From Lophius americanus (taxonomy: Eukaryota; Chordata; Actinopteri; Lophiiformes; Lophiidae), in contig JBBDHG010000036.1 of assembly GCA_037951165.1 (NCBI GenBank), forward strand, positions 718,501-782,500: 64,000 bases of DNA, read 5' to 3'. Both the position numbers and the translations under genes were made by a program. Below the pieces are notes generated by a model. It had not been told where the DNA came from, did no database searches, and worked only from the letters and a program-made list of their open reading frames with translations. Shown piece by piece: positions 10,026 through 21,125 of the stretch (position 1 is its first letter; the number at the start of each line of letters is the position of its first letter).

Positions 10026-10215
10026 AGAGGAGGAGGAGGAGGAGGAAGAGGAGGAGGAGGAGGAGGAGGAAGAGGAGAAGGATGAGGAGGAGGAAGAGGA
10101 GAAGGATGAGGAGGAGGAAGAGGAGAAGGATGAGGAGAAGGATGAGGAGAAGGATGAGGATGAGGAGAAGGATGAGGACGAGGATGAGGAGAAGGAGGAG
10201 GAGAAGGAGAAAAGA
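10026..10215 (+). repeat. GAG/GAT purine microsatellite with a 21-bp sub-repeat
   Basis: Starts as (GGA)n with few interruptions, then gives about three copies of a 21-bp unit (gaggaggaagaggagaagga plus t), then GATGAGGAGAAG units. It encodes artefactual poly-Glu and Arg-Arg-Met frames. Confidence 0.88.
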
Positions 10216-10635
10216 AAATGCGGCCCACCTTCTCCCTCTGTGTTGTGGTTCTGGACTAAGGAGACCCTGTCGGGTTTGTGGGTTAAAGTTCACGCCTGGG
10301 TTACGGCGATCAGGTTCCTTCAATGTTGTTCTTCTTCTGAGGTTCTGTCTGCGGGGGATTTAGAGAAAAATGTTCCTCCTGTTGGTTTTTCTCCTGTGTT
10401 TGAGTTTCTCCTCCGACACATAATAATCCTCCGCTGACCTTTGAGCCCAGAGGTCAAACAGAACCGGGCCCTGGGCCCCGTCTGCAGGGTTCTTGTCAGG
10501 AGAACCCCGGTGGTTCTGCTGCCAAAGAGACAAACTCAAAACCAGAACGTCGGATTTTACTGTAAAATCTGCTTCTTTACGTCAACGCTGGATTTTAAAG
10601 TCAAATACACTGTAAAAAAAAACAGCAACATTCTG
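10216..10635. other. Single-copy intronic sequence
   Basis: Unique sequence with CACTGTAAAA-type words near 10560 and 10610; nothing coding recognised. Confidence 0.35.
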
Positions 10636-10765
10636 GCAACTCTGTTTAATTTACTGTAAATTATACAGAGTTTAATTTACTGTAAATTATACAGAGTTTA
10701 ATTTACTGTAAATTATACAGAGTTTAATTTACTGTAAATTATACAGAGTTTAATTTACAGTATAT
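10636..10765. repeat. 26-bp tandem repeat, five copies
   Basis: Units read ttactgtaaattatacagag followed by tttaat. The CTGTAAATTATACAG core is an imperfect palindrome. The fifth copy has diverged. Confidence 0.88.
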
Positions 10766-10835
10766 TTAAGAGACAACACTAAATATCTTGTTGAGTCAAA
10801 GAGTTATAAATACTGAAGACGAGTATTTCAACTAC

Positions 10836-11005
10836 ACACACACACAAAGACACACACACACACACACACACATACAAACACACACACACACATACATAAA
10901 CACACTCACACACACACACACACATACAAACACACACACACACATACATAAACACACTCACACATACAAACACACACACATACAAACACACACACACACA
11001 CAAAG

Positions 11006-11036
<31 letters not shown>

Positions 11037-11313
11037 AACACACACACACTCACATACACATACAAACACACACACACACATACATAAACACACGCACACA
11101 CAAACACACACACACACACACACACACATACAAACAACCACAAACATACATAAACACACTCACACATAAAAACACACACACATACAAACACACACACACA
11201 TACACACACATACAAACACACACACACATACACAGACACACACAGACACACGCACACACATACAAACACACACAAACATACATAAACACACACTCACACA
11301 CACACACACACAC
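10836..11313. repeat. Large composite CA-repeat with CATACAAACA and CATACATAAACA variants
   Basis: About 480 bases of (CA)n broken by TACAAA, CATAAA, AGACA and CTCA interruptions that recur in blocks. The many Cys-Val and Thr-His frames are artefacts. Confidence 0.93.
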
Positions 11314-11850
11314 ACCTCCTCCTCCATCAGACTGACTGAGCTGCCATAGAACCGGAGGGCTCCGTCTATTTCCCGGCGTCGGTGTGTGTGACTCGGCCCC
11401 ACGCGCGTGTTTGTTCTGCTTGGCTCGGGTGGGTTCGCATGAGACGCAGCGCTTTGCATGAGAAATGATCTCATTAAGACATGTGAAGATGATTATAATA
11501 AAGAAATATAATAAAGGAGGACATTTTTCTCCGTCTGGCATCTGGGGCGCGCGCGTGCACTTCCACGGACTGTCCGGGAATTATTCCTAAACGCGTGGGG
11601 AATTAATTCCCGGGATTAGGAGTTGATTAAGATGTGTGTCACTTGGCAGTCTGAGGAGTTATTGAGGGCCTCCTGGAGGAGGCGGCAGATGGAATCCTGC
11701 TCCGGTGTTTGCAGATGTTAATTCGTCCGCAGCTCTAAAACACATTTGCATCAAAACTGAATCACTGCCGCCGCGCGCGCGTGGCCGCGCGAGCCTCACG
11801 GAGAGTCGGAACAGCAACTATTCCTCCCGTCAAAAATGATGATTGATCCG
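11314..11850. other. Candidate conserved non-coding region upstream of pitx3 coding exons
   Basis: Unique sequence of mixed composition that stands out between a CA tract and AT-rich DNA. It includes gggaattaattcccgggatt near 11600, a hyphenated near-palindrome; a TTGATTAAGA word near 11625; TTAATTCG near 11720; and CpG-rich patches at 11540 and 11770. Such sequence is typical of enhancers near developmental genes, but conservation has not been tested. Confidence 0.3.
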
Positions 11851-13945
11851 GGTTCAGTCTAAAATCTAAAAGGGTCTTTCTTCTCTACGGAAACCACAAA
11901 AATCACATTTAATCACAACTATTTTATTCATATCGATTTATTCACATTCGACATTTATCTATTTCTCTTTTGCTCAGAATTATTCCTCTTTTATTCTGAA
12001 TGTTGACCCATTATTATTTTAATCTAGCTGTAGAAAATAATTAAAATTAAATTTTAATGTTGTGTAACCGTCTAATTCCCGGCTGATGCATATTTTCCTG
12101 AATCGGAACGCCTTCATTAAATAATGGATTCTTTATTAAAGTGTAAAGAACATTTGAAGACGATCAGAAGATTGTAGATACATGTTCAGAAATCCTTATT
12201 TGATGCATGTTTTCTGAATTGTAATTTTTATGCACCGCCATTAAACTATAATTATTATTTTAATCCGCTCAGGAAACATTAACATTATATTTTATATTTA
12301 TCTGTTTCCTTTTCAGATAATTGATGCACATTTGATTCATATAAACTCCTTAATTAATGAATCAATCAACTAAAAGAGTATTTCTATTTTGTAGGATTTT
12401 ATTTGAATCTGTCAGGAGGATATTAAAAACTTTTATTTTATTGGCGTTTATTCGGATTAAAACCGTGTCTGTAATTATCCAGAGGTTTATCTTATCATAC
12501 ATAAATGACATTTTCTTCTTCTAAATCTCTATTTACGCCTTTGTCTCTTTGTCTCCTGCAGAAATTGATGCATATTTCTATTTTAGGATTTTTAACTTCC
12601 ATCTGAAATGATTGTATTTGCTGTTAAAACTCTCCTTTAATGTTTTTCTGTGATGCTGAATGAATTATAATAAAATAGAAATCTGAAATGCATTATTTAA
12701 ACTTTAATAAGAGAATTCTATCAATGTCTTTCCCTTAAACTGTAAATGTGATAATTAAACAAACACATGCCGCGTAGGTTTGCATTCATTCATTTTATTC
12801 ACATAAAGTCAGTAAAGAAAAACATTATTATTATTATTATTATTCTATAAGTTTTTAAAGCAATTCAAATGCTAAAATTCAACATTTTTAAAATAGTAAT
12901 TATTACTTTTTGGGTGATTTGAGACATTTTTACAAGTTTTTCTAGCGAAATAAAATATTTTTGTTGATGTTATTTCTTGGCCTCCACAACAACAGGAGTT
13001 ATTATTTAGATGTATATTTACATTTCCCCGCTGAGGCCAAACGAGAAGTCGGATTAAACAAACCGGTGTTTTGACCGGTCCGGACCTCACACCGGATGTA
13101 ACGGAAGCTCCGGACTGAAGGCCTGAAAAAGAAAATCACAGGCCTGCTCAGGAAAAAATCCTCCATTTCATTAATATCCGGGATTTAACAGTAAAATATA
13201 TTAGATCTTAAAATCAAGATAAATATTTGTTGAATTTTAAGATGTAAAGTAAAAACCTTTGGGTTGAGTTTATTATTATTATTCCATCAATTACCTTTAA
13301 AACGTCTATAATGACAGTTTTTCAGCTCATTATTTATAATCCGGGTCCAGACGGATAAGAAAAAATATGAAGGAGATAAAATGATCCGGAAATGATTTCA
13401 AAAATGACATAACTTTATATTATTATTACTATTATTATTGATAGTATCTCCTATTTAAATCTAAATAGAACACACGCTTCACGAAAAATACTGAATGGAT
13501 TTGTTTTAATTACATGTCAAATTTCCATGTATTTGATTTATATAATTTTAACAGAAACAAACTAATAAAGTAAATATGATGTTTATGATAAAGTTGGAAT
13601 AAACGTCGTGTTTTAATGACGTTTCCTCTTCAAAATAAAGTCATTTCCTGAAAATGATTTAAAAACAAATCTGAGGAAGAGGAAAAGATAATGTCATTAA
13701 ATGTAATTGTTTTCATTATTAACAGATTGATGAAGTTTGAAGAGATATTTTATGATTATTATAACCACGTCATAAAAACCTCCTTATTTAAATGAAACAG
13801 AACGGAAGTAGATCCATTCTTTCCCTTTTAAACCTTTTTAACATGTTTACGGTGTGTGATGGACGTAAAGTTGTGGTTGAGAGTTAGTCTGAGGGTGGAG
13901 GTGGGAGTGGGTGCGTGCGGCGCGCGGCCACCTGCCAGCCATCCA
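11851..13945. other. Long AT-rich single-copy region
   Basis: Two kilobases of AT-rich DNA with no transposon or exon that I recognise. GATGCAnATTT-type words occur at 12085, 12201, 12322 and 12567, roughly 120 or 240 bases apart, with little similarity between. An (ATT)n tract lies at 12820-12845 and ATTATT tracts occur near 13275 and 13420. This lies in the probable pitx3 5' intron. Confidence 0.4.
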
Positions 13946-13949
13946 TTCC

Positions 13950-14035
13950 CTCCACCTCTCCACACACTTTCCTCCACCTCTCCACACACTTTCCTCCACC
14001 TCTCCACACACTTTCCTCCACCTCTCAACTCGTGG
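13950..14035. repeat. 21-bp tandem repeat, about four copies
   Basis: Units of tcctccacctctccacacac followed by t; the last copy diverges. Confidence 0.85.
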
Positions 14036-14522
14036 TAGAATGTTTCAGAGGAAAGAATAAAATCATGAAGCAAAATCAGGTTAAAAACAAATAAACAAAA
14101 TGAAAGACTAAAGTATTTTTAGGGCGTGGAAAATCGGCGCGAGCCACGGAGTTTACGCACAGAGGTTTCATCCACGCGCCACCTCAAATATATCACATAG
14201 ATATAATGACAATAAGAAGAAGAAAAGCTCGAAAACGACTTTTCCCCATCTGTGAAATCACAGCAGAGGAAGAAGATGGTCGTTTGAGAAGTTTAAACTC
14301 GTTCCATCTTGTTCCACCGGAGTCTTCTCCACGACCCACGGACTGAAACCGTCGTCTCGTGTTTTAATCACCAACCTTTTCCTCCACCTTTAATGATCCG
14401 TGTTTTTTAATGACACGGCGAGGAGGTGGAGGAGAGAATCCTCCTCCTGTCCACTCTAACACAGCAGTAAAAAAAACCTCTGCGTGGAGCTGAGGGGTAA
14501 AACACGGCGCGTGGGTTTGACA
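14036..14522. other. Single-copy sequence next to the candidate pitx3 first exon
   Basis: Unique, with moderate CpG content (ggcgcgagcc near 14137, cggcgcgtgg near 14506). It would be the first part of the 5' intron if the donor at 14528 is used. No other feature is recognised. Confidence 0.35.
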
Positions 14523-14528
14523 CTTACA

Positions 14529-14720
14529 TGGAGTCCCGGTCCGGTTAAATTAATCCGTGGAAACTAGAGAGAGTTCTGCTGCGGGCTGAAGGCTGGGGTC
14601 CGCGCCTCCCACCGGTGACATGGACTAAAGTTCCACGGCGAGTCAAAAAAGTCCGAAAAAGCCTCAGTCGGTCCTTCCTCCTCTTCTTCCTCCTCTTCTT
14701 CCTCCTCTTCTTCCCTCGGC
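14529..14720 (-). other. pitx3: Candidate non-coding first exon and promoter-proximal region of pitx3
   Basis: The coding exon at 6241 has a splice acceptor just before its ATG, so a 5' non-coding exon is required. On the minus strand a consensus donor, ACTCCAT followed by gtaagt, lies at 14528-14523. It follows about 190 bases of non-repetitive, moderately GC-rich sequence. Splicing this to 6358 would give an 8.2-kb 5' intron, comparable in scale to mammalian PITX3. The upstream end of the exon is unknown; CTT and CT microsatellites begin at about 14690 and 14863. Another donor-like site (ccgtgaggc, near 11800 on the minus strand) is an alternative. This is an inference from splice-site quality and position only. 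Confidence 0.4.
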
Positions 14721-14857
14721 GCTGTCAGACATGAAGGCTGTGGAGGAGTGAGACCCGATCCCTACTCAGGATAGGGTGGTGGGGGGAGGTGGAGGGGGAG
14801 GTGGGGGTGACTTCATGCTAAATATTGTGTGTGACAGGTCCAGTGTGGAAAGGACGG

Positions 14858-14862
<5 letters not shown>

Positions 14863-14928
<66 letters not shown>

Positions 14929-15230
14929 ATTCTTACTCTCTCTCCCACTCTCTTTGTCACTTTCTCTCTCTCTCTCTCTCCCACTCTCTCTCTGTCACTC
15001 TCTCTCTTTCCCTCTGTCTCTGTGTCTGTCTTTCTCCCTCTCCCTCTCCCTCTCTCCCTCCCTCTCTCTCTCTCTCTCTCTCTCCCTCTGTCTCCCTCTA
15101 TCTCTCTCTCCCACTCTCTCTCTCTCTCCCTCTCTCCCTCTATCTCTCTCTCCCACTCTCTCTCTCTCTCTCCCTCTCTCTCTCCCTCTCCCTCTCCCTC
15201 TCTCCCTCTCTCTCTCCCATCCCTCCTTCC
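14863..15230 (+). repeat. (CT)n-rich microsatellite with CCCACTCT and CCTCTC interruptions
   Basis: A pure (TC)n run at 14863-14925 is followed by imperfect CT blocks and a repeated ctctctctcccactctctct pattern. Ser-Leu and Arg-Glu frames across it are artefacts. Confidence 0.93.
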
Positions 15231-15316
15231 TGCAGACCCAACATTAATTGGATTTCTGCGCAGGTGTGAATCCATCCCGCCTCTCTTCCGGTACCTTTTG
15301 TTTCCATGCCGGTCTG

Positions 15317-15412
15317 AGTGTAAACTACACTGTAAAAACTACACTGTAAAAACTACACTGTAAAAACTACACTGTAAAAACTACACTGTAAAAACTACAC
15401 TGTAAAAACTGA
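15317..15412. repeat. 14-bp tandem repeat, unit CTACACTGTAAAAA
   Basis: Six to seven copies in tandem. The unit contains the CACTGTAAAA word that is scattered singly elsewhere in the window, so this appears to be a local expansion of it. Confidence 0.9.
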
Positions 15413-15800
15413 CGGTGAATCACGTTGGATCATCTAAAGAAAGAAAAAGTCGATCGTTTTAGTAGTAGTAGATTGTAGTTTTTATTTCAAAACTACAATC
15501 ATTTCAAAATAAAAGTCTTCACTGTAAAATAATGATCCTAAATCTGAACAACAGACTGAAAACTGAAATAACCCACTTTAACCTGTTAATAAGGGCATCC
15601 CATAATTTCTACAGTAATAAGGTGATAAAAAAGTGGAAAGTATTTGTGAAATCATTTTGATTTCTGTGACATTGACATTATATCTGATTTTATGCTAATT
15701 TACAGGAATTTATTTATTTATTTATTTATTTACGGTCACTTTATTCATGGAAACATTCCTGAAACGACAGCTGGTTATAATAATACGATAGTAATGGAAT
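15413..15800. other. Single-copy intergenic sequence
   Basis: Unique DNA with a (TTTA)n tract at 15707-15732 and one more CACTGTAAAA at 15520. Nothing coding recognised. Confidence 0.35.
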
Positions 15801-15802
15801 AG

Positions 15803-17855
15803 GTCAGAGGTCAGAGGTCAGAGGTTTGATGCTAGAGGTTTGAGGTTTGAGGTTTGGGGTTTGGGGTTTGAGGTTTGGGGTTTGAGGTTAGAGGTTTGAG
15901 GTTAGAGGTTTGAGGTTAGAGGTTTGGGGTTAGAGGTTTGGGGTTAGAGGTTAGAGGTTAGAGGTTTGAGGTTAGAGGTTTGAGGTTAGAGGTTTGGGGT
16001 TTGAGGTTTGAGGTTAGAGGTTAGAGGTTAGAGGTTTGGGGTTAGAGGTTTGAGGTTAGAGGTTTGAGGTTTGGGGTTTGAGGTTTGAGGTTAGAGGTTA
16101 GAGGTTTGGGGTTAGAGGTTTGAGGTTAGAGGTTTGGGGATTGAGGTTAGAGGTTTGAGGTTTGAGGTTTGAGGTTAGAGGTTTGAGGTTTGAGGTTTGG
16201 GGTTTGAGGTTTGAGGTTTGGGGTTTGAGGTTTGAGGTTTGGGGTTTGAGGTTTGAGGTTTGGGGTTTGGGGTTTGAGGTTTGAGGTTAGAGGTTAGAGG
16301 TTTGAGGTTAGAGGTTTGAGGTTAGAGGTTTGAGGTTAGAGGTTTGAGGTTAGAGGTTAGAGGTTAGAGGTTTGGGGTTAGAGGTTTGAGGTTAGAGGTT
16401 TGGGGTTAGAGGTTTGAGGTTAGAGGTTAGAGGTTTGAGGTTAGAGGTTTGAGGTTTGAGGTTAGAGGTTTGGGGATTGAGGTTAGAGGTTAGAGGTTTG
16501 AGGTTAGAGGTTTGGGGTTAGAGGTTTGAGGTTAGAGGTTTGGGGATTGAGGTTAGAGGTTTGAGGTTAGAGGTTTGAGGTTAGAGGTTTGGGGATTGAG
16601 GTTAGAGGTTTGGGGATTGAGGTTAGAGGTTTGAGGTTAGAGGTTTGAGGTTTGAGGTTTGAGGTTTGAGGTTTGAGGTTAGAGGTTTGGGGATTGAGGT
16701 TAGAGGTTAGAGGTTTGAGGTTAGAGGTTTGGGGATTGAGGTTAGAGGTTAGAGGTTTGAGGTTTGAGGTTTGGGGTTTGAGGTTTGAGGTTAGAGGTTA
16801 GAGGTTTGAGGTTTGAGGTTAGAGGTTAGAGGTTTGGGGTTAGAGGTTTGAGGTTAGAGGTTTGGGGATTGAGGTTAGAGGTTTGAGGTTTGAGGTTTGA
16901 GGTTAGAGGTTTGAGGTTTGAGGTTTGGGGTTTGAGGTTTGAGGTTTGGGGTTTGAGGTTTGAGGTTTGGGGTTTGAGGTTTGAGGTTTGGGGTTTGGGG
17001 TTTGAGGTTTGAGGTTAGAGGTTAGAGGTTAGAGGTTTGAGGTTAGAGGTTTGAGGTTAGAGGTTTGAGGTTAGAGGTTAGAGGTTAGAGGTTTGGGGTT
17101 AGAGGTTTGAGGTTAGAGGTTTGGGGTTAGAGGTTTGAGGTTAGAGGTTAGAGGTTTGAGGTTAGAGGTTTGAGGTTTGAGGTTAGAGGTTTGGGGATTG
17201 AGGTTAGAGGTTAGAGGTTTGAGGTTAGAGGTTTGGGGTTAGAGGTTTGAGGTTAGAGGTTTGGGGATTGAGGTTAGAGGTTTGAGGTTAGAGGTTTGAG
17301 GTTAGAGGTTTGGGGATTGAGGTTAGAGGTTTGGGGATTGAGGTTAGAGGTTTGAGGTTAGAGGTTTGAGGTTTGAGGTTTGAGGTTAGAGGTTTGGGGA
17401 TTGAGGTTAGAGGTTAGAGGTTTGAGGTTAGAGGTTTGGGGATTGAGGTTAGAGGTTAGAGGTTTGAGGTTTGAGGTTTGGGGTTTGAGGTTTGAGGTTA
17501 GAGGTTAGAGGTTAGAGGTTTGAGGTTTGAGGTTAGAGGTTTGAGGTTAGAGGTTAGAGGTTTGAGGTTTGGGGTTTGGGGATTGAGGTTTGAGGTTTGG
17601 GGATTGAGGTTTGAGGTTTGGGGTTTGAGGTTTGAGGTTAGAGGTTAGAGGTTAGAGGTTTGAGGTTTGGGGTTTGAGGTTTGAGGTTTGAGGTTAGAGG
17701 TTTGGGGTTTGAGGTTAGAGGTTAGAGGTTTGAGGTTTGAGGTTAGAGGTTAGAGGTTAGAGGGTTTGAGGTTAGAGGTTTGAGGTTTAAGGTTTGAGGT
17801 TTGGGGTTTGGGGTTAGATGTTATTTGTCAGAGGTCAGAGGTCAGAGGGTAGAGG
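15803..17855 (+). repeat. 2.05-kb array of 7-bp units (TTTGAGG, TTAGAGG, TTTGGGG)
   Basis: Close to 290 heptamers run in one direction, practically without C on the plus strand. An octameric interruption, TTTGGGGATTGAGG, recurs and serves as a landmark. Landmarks at 16133 and 16861 (728 bp apart) and at 16588 and 17309 (721 bp apart) show a higher-order duplication of about 0.72 kb with single-heptamer gains and losses. Flanks carry the precursor-like agaggtcagaggtcagaggt. It lies between the candidate start regions of pitx3 and gbf1. It resembles but is not the vertebrate telomere hexamer. Confidence 0.95.
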
Positions 17856-17859
17856 TTTG

Positions 17860-18965
17860 GGTAAGGAGTAGTTCTCCTGGAGCTCCACTGACTCCAGGAA
17901 AACCGTGGCTGATGTTGAGACTCGGTGAGCTTTCAGATATGTGACATTATGGGATGCTGAGCGGCTGTGAAATCAAGTGCAGGTGTATTTGTTCTGGTGT
18001 CACACCTGCTGCATGAAAGGAGCTGACTGCATGCCCCCGCTGATAACCTGCTGCTGGAGGTCAGGAGATACGTGGAACTACAATGTGAACAAACACCTGA
18101 ATAACACAGAAGCAGTAGGACAGAAGTTGGCTCCGTTGGAAGTGAATAGATTGATAGTTTTATTATTAGATCTGCTGCTGTAGAAAATGATGACCGTGTT
18201 TAACCAGTAAGAAAGTACAACAATAGTTCTTTAAGATTCCAGGAGAGGAACAAGTTCAAGGTCGTCGTGGAACGAGGCCTTTGGACCCCCAGGGATCTGA
18301 TCCTAGAACCGGGTTTCTATCCGGCCCACAGAAACAGTCTCCTGCTGGAGGAGTTCTTCCAGGAGGAGTCGGGGCGACCCGCCATCAGGCCCCTGCAGAG
18401 GATCCTGTGTTTGCTCTGCCGTCTCCTACGCCCCAGAGCGTTTCTGCGTGTTTACAGCGTGTCTCCTCACTCCTGTCATACCTCCTCTGTTTGATCATTT
18501 GCCACATTTCATCTGCAAATATGTCATATTCCACACGTCTGCACGGCGGAGCAATAACTGCATCTGTCTGTCAGGAACTCTGTCAGAAGAAGGAGAAAAA
18601 GATCCTTGAACTCAAGGAGCGATTATCACGTCCTCCAGCCGAGAGCGGAGATCTGACGCTCCATATCCTGGTCTGCTCCCGTCTCTGCTCCCAAACAGCT
18701 GGACTCCTCTTGATTACATTTCCTTCATCGTAAATGAAAATATTTATGTGTTCTGCTGTTTTGGACATTAGTCTGTTCATCATTTATTACCCTCAGGAGA
18801 GTAGGAGCAGTGATTCTCTTGGTTTTCAGACTCATCCAAACCTTCTAACCCTCTGGGTCTACAGCCGCTTCTTCTCTGTCAGCTGACCTTCTTCTGAAGA
18901 GGAGTCTCCACAGCTTCTCCTGCAGAATATACTTCTAAATGTACCACTACTCTAGTATCAGCGTC
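17860..18965. other. Single-copy intergenic sequence
   Basis: Non-repetitive DNA between the heptamer array and a LINE relic. Open frames up to 150 residues (18281-18733) have no recognisable family and no splice support. Confidence 0.4.
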
Positions 18966-18969
18966 ACAA

Positions 18970-19800
18970 AGTCCTTACTGCAAAAATCACCGGTAGATGA
19001 AGATCTGGGAAAGAGAAGAGGAGCAGGAAGGTCTCATACCAGGAGCAGCATGAGGAGGTCTGCAGGGACAGGAAGTATGTTAGAGTGCTCCAGGATATGT
19101 ATGAGAGCAGCATGACGGCGGTGAGGTGATCAGCAGGAGTGATGGATGACTCCCACCTCCACCTTGAACTCGGTGGAGGTGGGAGTGCACCAAGGAGCCC
19201 CTTCTTGTTTGCTGTGGTGATGGACAGGCTGACAGAGGAGGTCAGCAGGAGTCTCCATGGACTCTGGAGAAGATTGTGATCTGTAGTGAGAACAGGGAGC
19301 AGGTGGAGAAGAACTTGGAGAGGTGGAGGTTTGCTCTGGAGAGAAGAGGAATGAAGGTCAGTGGCAGCGAGACAGATTACATGTATGTGAAGGAAAGGGA
19401 GAAAGAAGGAGGTGAGGATGGAGGAGTAGAGGTCGAGGAGGTGCAGGAGTTAAGGACTCTTTGTCAACTGTTCAGATGAACGGGGAGTGTGGAGAAGAGG
19501 TGGAGAAGCGAGTACTGTCAGGGTGGCGTGAGTGGAGAAGAGTGTGAGGAGTTATCTGTGACAGAGGAGGAGCAGCAGGAGTGAAGGGAGAGGTTTGCAG
19601 GATGGTGGTGAGAGAAGTTCTGCTGGATGGTTTAGAGACGGTGGTTCTGGTTCTGAGCAGAAGACAGGAGGCAGAGATGAAGATGTTCAGATGTTCTCTG
19701 GGAGTGAGGAGGAAGGACAGGATTAGAAAGGAGACATCAGAGGGACCGTCTATAAGGACATCAGACCTACGCTCCAACATGGAGGTGGCAGTGAAATGTT
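18970..19800 (+). mobile_element. Non-LTR retrotransposon (LINE) relic with reverse-transcriptase remnants
   Basis: Translated pieces in shifting frames show RT features: FAVVMDRLTEEV near 19208-19243, VICSENREQVEKNLERW near 19277-19327, then ALERRGMKVSGSETDYMYV to about 19390, and later KEVLLDGLETVVL-like and RRQEAEMKMFRCSLGVRRKD pieces near 19610-19720. The catalytic FADD region is damaged, and stops and frameshifts are frequent. Another copy of the same element, on the opposite strand, lies at 1375-1795. A fish non-LTR element is certain; the clade is not. Confidence 0.8.
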
Positions 19801-19884
19801 GAGGACAAGATCCTCAACCAGGACGATGATTCAGGACCAGGACGGTTCATCATCATGGAGGAAACATGGATTCTACTGAAGGAG

Positions 19885-20160
19885 AACGTCAGGTCATCAG
19901 TCTGTGAGGTCATCAGTCTGTGAGGTCATCAGTCTGTGAGGTCATCCGTCTTTGAGGACATCAGTCTGTGAGGTCATCAGTCTGTGAGGTCATCAGTCTG
20001 TGAGGTCATCAGTCTGTGAGGTCATCAGTCTGTGAGGTTATAAGTCTGTGATGTCCTCAGTCTGTGAGGTCATAAGTCTGTGATGTCATCAGTCTGTGAG
20101 GTCATCAATCTGTGAGGTCATCAGTCTGTGAGGTCATCAGTCTGTGAGGTCATCAGTCAG
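19885..20160. repeat. 16-bp minisatellite, unit GAGGTCATCAGTCTGT
   Basis: About seventeen copies with point variants (aag for cag, gatgtcctc, gaggacatc). Confidence 0.92.
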
Positions 20161-20690
20161 TACGTCCACCTCTAAAGGTGTCTTACTCAAAGTCTGGACC
20201 TGAAGCCCCCCCACTGATGTGGTAGAACCAGAGAAGATCAGTTCCTGCTCACAGACCTTCCACTGTTTCTGCTCTAAAGCAGCTCTGTAAAAAAGAGCGG
20301 GCCAAAATTCCCCCACAGTGATGTCAGAGGTTCATCTCAGCTATCAGCGGCGTTTGGTTGCAGGTGTTGTTGGTGGAGGAGGAACATCTAGATATTACGA
20401 TCAGGAACTTCGTTGTATGAAGATCTAAACCACATTTAAAGAAACACGGACCCCTGGTAAAGTTCCCTTCTTTGATGTTTGCTTCATATTGTGTTTATAA
20501 TCTCACTAACATAAATCTAAACAGTGTAAATGTTGCTAGATGTTTGTGTCATATTTGGCGAGCATGTTCTTGTTTGAAAGATGTGGAAGAAGAAAAATTG
20601 TTCATCTCCATTTCCTTCAACATTCCTTCAGATGTTTCAAGCCAGATTTGAAACTGAAACAGTTTTCATGTCTGACTCTGATGTCTCATC
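20161..20690. other. Single-copy intergenic sequence
   Basis: No gene, repeat or transposon recognised. Confidence 0.35.
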
Positions 20691-20695
20691 CCACG

Positions 20696-21045
20696 CATCC
20701 ATCCAGACACACATCCATCCATCCATCCATCCATCCATCCATCCAGACACACATCCATCCATCCATCCATCCATCCATCCATCCAGACACACATCCATCC
20801 ATCCATCCATCCATCCATCCAGACACACATCCACCCATCCATCCATCCATCCATCCATCCATCCATCCACCCATCCATCCATCCATCCATCCATCCATCC
20901 ATCCAGACACACATCCATCCATCCAGACACACATCCATCCATCCATCCATCCATCCATCCATCCATCCATCCATCCACCCACACATCCACACATCCATCA
21001 TCCAACCATCATCCATCCACCCATCAATCCATCCATCTATCCGAT
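20696..21045 (-). repeat. (ATCC)n tetranucleotide with CAGACACAC interruptions
   Basis: On the minus strand this is (GGAT)n, the common 3' tail microsatellite of fish LINE and SINE families. Blocks of ATCC are separated about every 36-60 bases by ccagacacacatcc, so the array has a second, larger period. Ile-His-Pro-Ser and Trp-Met-Asp-Gly frames are artefacts. Confidence 0.92.
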
Positions 21046-21047
21046 AC

Positions 21048-21125
21048 ATAGTCCCTCTAGAGAGTTCAGGGTCTTCCCCCGGACCACGTTACAGTCGGAC
21101 GTATGTGGAGAACTTTCTGAGTATC
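21048..21125 (-). mobile_element. LINE 3' end fragment abutting the ATCC tail
   Basis: On the minus strand the sequence contains cgtccgactgtaacg, then gggaagaccctgaactctct and agagggactatg, which matches the 3' coding end of a fish LINE (peptide of the type GRPRTRWRDYVS in intact copies). The same words occur at 42290-42420 (minus) and 48865-49040 (plus). The element runs straight into the GGAT repeat. Confidence 0.65.

Noticed and set aside
10788..11541. Several Cys-Val and Thr-His-rich small proteins on both strands
   Set aside because: All are translations of the CA repeat.
15803..17855. Internal telomere array
   Set aside because: The unit is 7 bp (TTTGAGG, TTAGAGG), not the vertebrate TTAGGG hexamer.
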